A stretch of DNA of 6,525 nucleotides from Leptolinea sp. UBA1437 (GTDB lineage: Bacteria; Chloroflexota; Anaerolineae; Anaerolineales; Anaerolineaceae). The DNA is taken from NCBI GenBank assembly GCA_002329625.1, contig DCTP01000118.1, positions 1 to 6,525 of the forward strand. The letters run 5' to 3'. The position numbers and the translations under genes were made by a program. Below, in pieces: positions 6,154 through 6,525 of the stretch (positions are counted from its first letter, which is position 1; each line of letters starts with the position of its first letter). Below the pieces are notes generated by a model. The model was not told the DNA's origin. It did not search any database and worked only from the letters and a program-made list of their open reading frames with translations.

Positions 6154-6225
6154 TCCTCGATAGCTCAACGGCAGAGCGAGCGGCTGTTAACCGTTAGGTT
6201 CCCGGTTCGAATCCAGGTCGAGGAG
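6154..6225 (+). tRNA. tRNA-Asn (anticodon GTT)
   Basis: A complete 72-base cloverleaf without CCA. The acceptor stem TCCTCGA/TCGAGGA is 6154-6160 with 6218-6224; the D arm is GCTC/GAGC with GG in the loop. The anticodon stem AGCGG/CCGTT encloses loop CTGTTAA, with anticodon GTT at 6186-6188. A five-base variable loop and the TTCGAAT T-loop follow. The discriminator is G at 6225, followed by CAA rather than CCA, so the 3' end must be added by nucleotidyltransferase. The T-stem (6201-6205 with 6213-6217) carries a C-A mismatch at its middle pair; all other stems pair, counting one G-T in the anticodon stem. It is a single-gene transcript with its own promoter and terminator. Confidence 0.97.
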
Positions 6226-6228
6226 CAA

Positions 6229-6264
6229 AAAATACCTCCGATTGATCGGAGGTATTTGTGTTTA
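6229..6264 (+). terminator. Rho-independent terminator of tRNA-Asn
   Basis: An 11-base perfect stem (6230-6240 with 6247-6257, core ACCTCCG/CGGAGGT) with a six-base ATTGAT loop, followed by T-rich TTTGTGTTT. It begins five bases after the tRNA's last base, so the tRNA is transcribed alone. Confidence 0.85.
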
Positions 6265-6313
6265 AAGAATCTGTTGTACAATTCTTAGATGCGAGCGAAG
6301 GTTATTTAATTTC

Positions 6314-6525
6314 ATGATAGAAAGAATCAAAATGGACCATAAGATTTTGATAATTTTGTTGATTGTATTCACGGTGATTACAGCCTATCCTTCTTGTGTT
6401 TGGGCGGATCAGGAACAAAAGGTGATCAATCCGTTGACCGGAATCGAGACTGATCCTGATTGGTTAAGTTATCCTCCGTTTATTATTCCTTACACAAAAT
6501 TTCCGGATAAATTCAGATCTTCCGC
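6314..6525 (+). CDS. DUF3048-type exported protein, N-terminal part (cut by window end)
   Basis: The frame is open from ATG 6314 to the last base, giving about 70 residues. It starts with a signal sequence: MIERIKMDHK, then a hydrophobic ILIILLIVFTVITAY core, then PSCVWA with a likely cut after VWA. The mature part opens INPLTGIETDPDWLSYPP, the NPLTG-x(3)-D signature at the front of DUF3048 (YerB-like) proteins, which are usually secreted or lipoproteins. The Cys at residue 28 is in a poor lipobox (AYPSC), so signal peptidase I is more likely. The function of DUF3048 is not established. Two starts are possible, ATG 6314 and ATG 6332. Only weak ribosome sites are seen (GAAGG 12 bases before the first, GAAAG 7 before the second); the second would leave MDHK before the core. 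It follows the tRNA terminator, so it needs its own promoter, which I cannot place confidently. Confidence 0.7.
   Translation, partial: MIERIKMDHKILIILLIVFTVITAYPSCVWADQEQKVINPLTGIETDPDWLSYPPFIIPYTKFPDKFRSS

Noticed and set aside
6255..6282. TACAAT at 6277-6282 with a TTTGTG-like upstream box, considered as the promoter of the DUF3048-type gene
   Set aside because: The upstream box matches the consensus poorly and is part of the tRNA terminator's tail.
1..6525. CRISPR array, toxin-antitoxin pair, phage or defence system
   Set aside because: No regularly spaced repeats, no paired small genes and no defence or phage domains are seen on either strand.

Overview
The window is a chromosomal segment of moderately low GC from a bacterium. 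The gene set (a LysM protein with FxLYD-like modules, a DUF3048-type secreted protein with an NPLTG motif, a ProX-like deacylase and a class I PPK2), together with a tRNA gene that does not encode its CCA end, would fit an anaerobic Chloroflexota (Anaerolineae-like) genome. A Firmicutes-like host is not excluded. This assignment is inference from gene style, not from a database search. Nothing suggests a phage or plasmid; it looks like ordinary chromosome with one decayed transposon scar.

Layout. On the + strand, 1..288 is the C-terminal end of a ProX-type prolyl-tRNA editing deacylase. It converges with a three-gene minus-strand operon, read from right to left: a secreted LysM/FxLYD-like protein (3166 to 2345), an extended short-chain dehydrogenase whose catalytic Tyr is Phe (2336 to 1338) and a GT4 glycosyltransferase (1341 to 301). 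The genes are 8 bases apart and then overlap by 4 (ATGA), so they are probably co-translated and likely serve the cell surface or its glycans. Upstream of it is a separately transcribed minus-strand gene (4614 to 3301) for an unrecognised secreted, cysteine-rich protein with two diverged internal repeats. It has a good promoter, a clear ribosome binding site and a strong terminator. Next is a minus-strand class I polyphosphate kinase 2 gene with its own terminator.

The 380 bases between ppk2 and the tRNA contain no intact gene. They hold a 41-codon minus-strand reading frame that looks like the N-terminal helix-turn-helix of an IS transposase, truncated and internally deleted. Then comes a + strand tRNA-Asn(GTT) with a perfect TTGACA/TGCTATAAT promoter and its own hairpin terminator. 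Last is the 5' end of a DUF3048-type exported protein, cut by the window edge.

No clear new multi-gene system is visible. The points most worth a second look are the duplicated cysteine-rich secreted protein, the Tyr-to-Phe SDR inside a surface operon, the transposase relic and its effect on the ppk2 start, and the mismatched T-stem of the tRNA.
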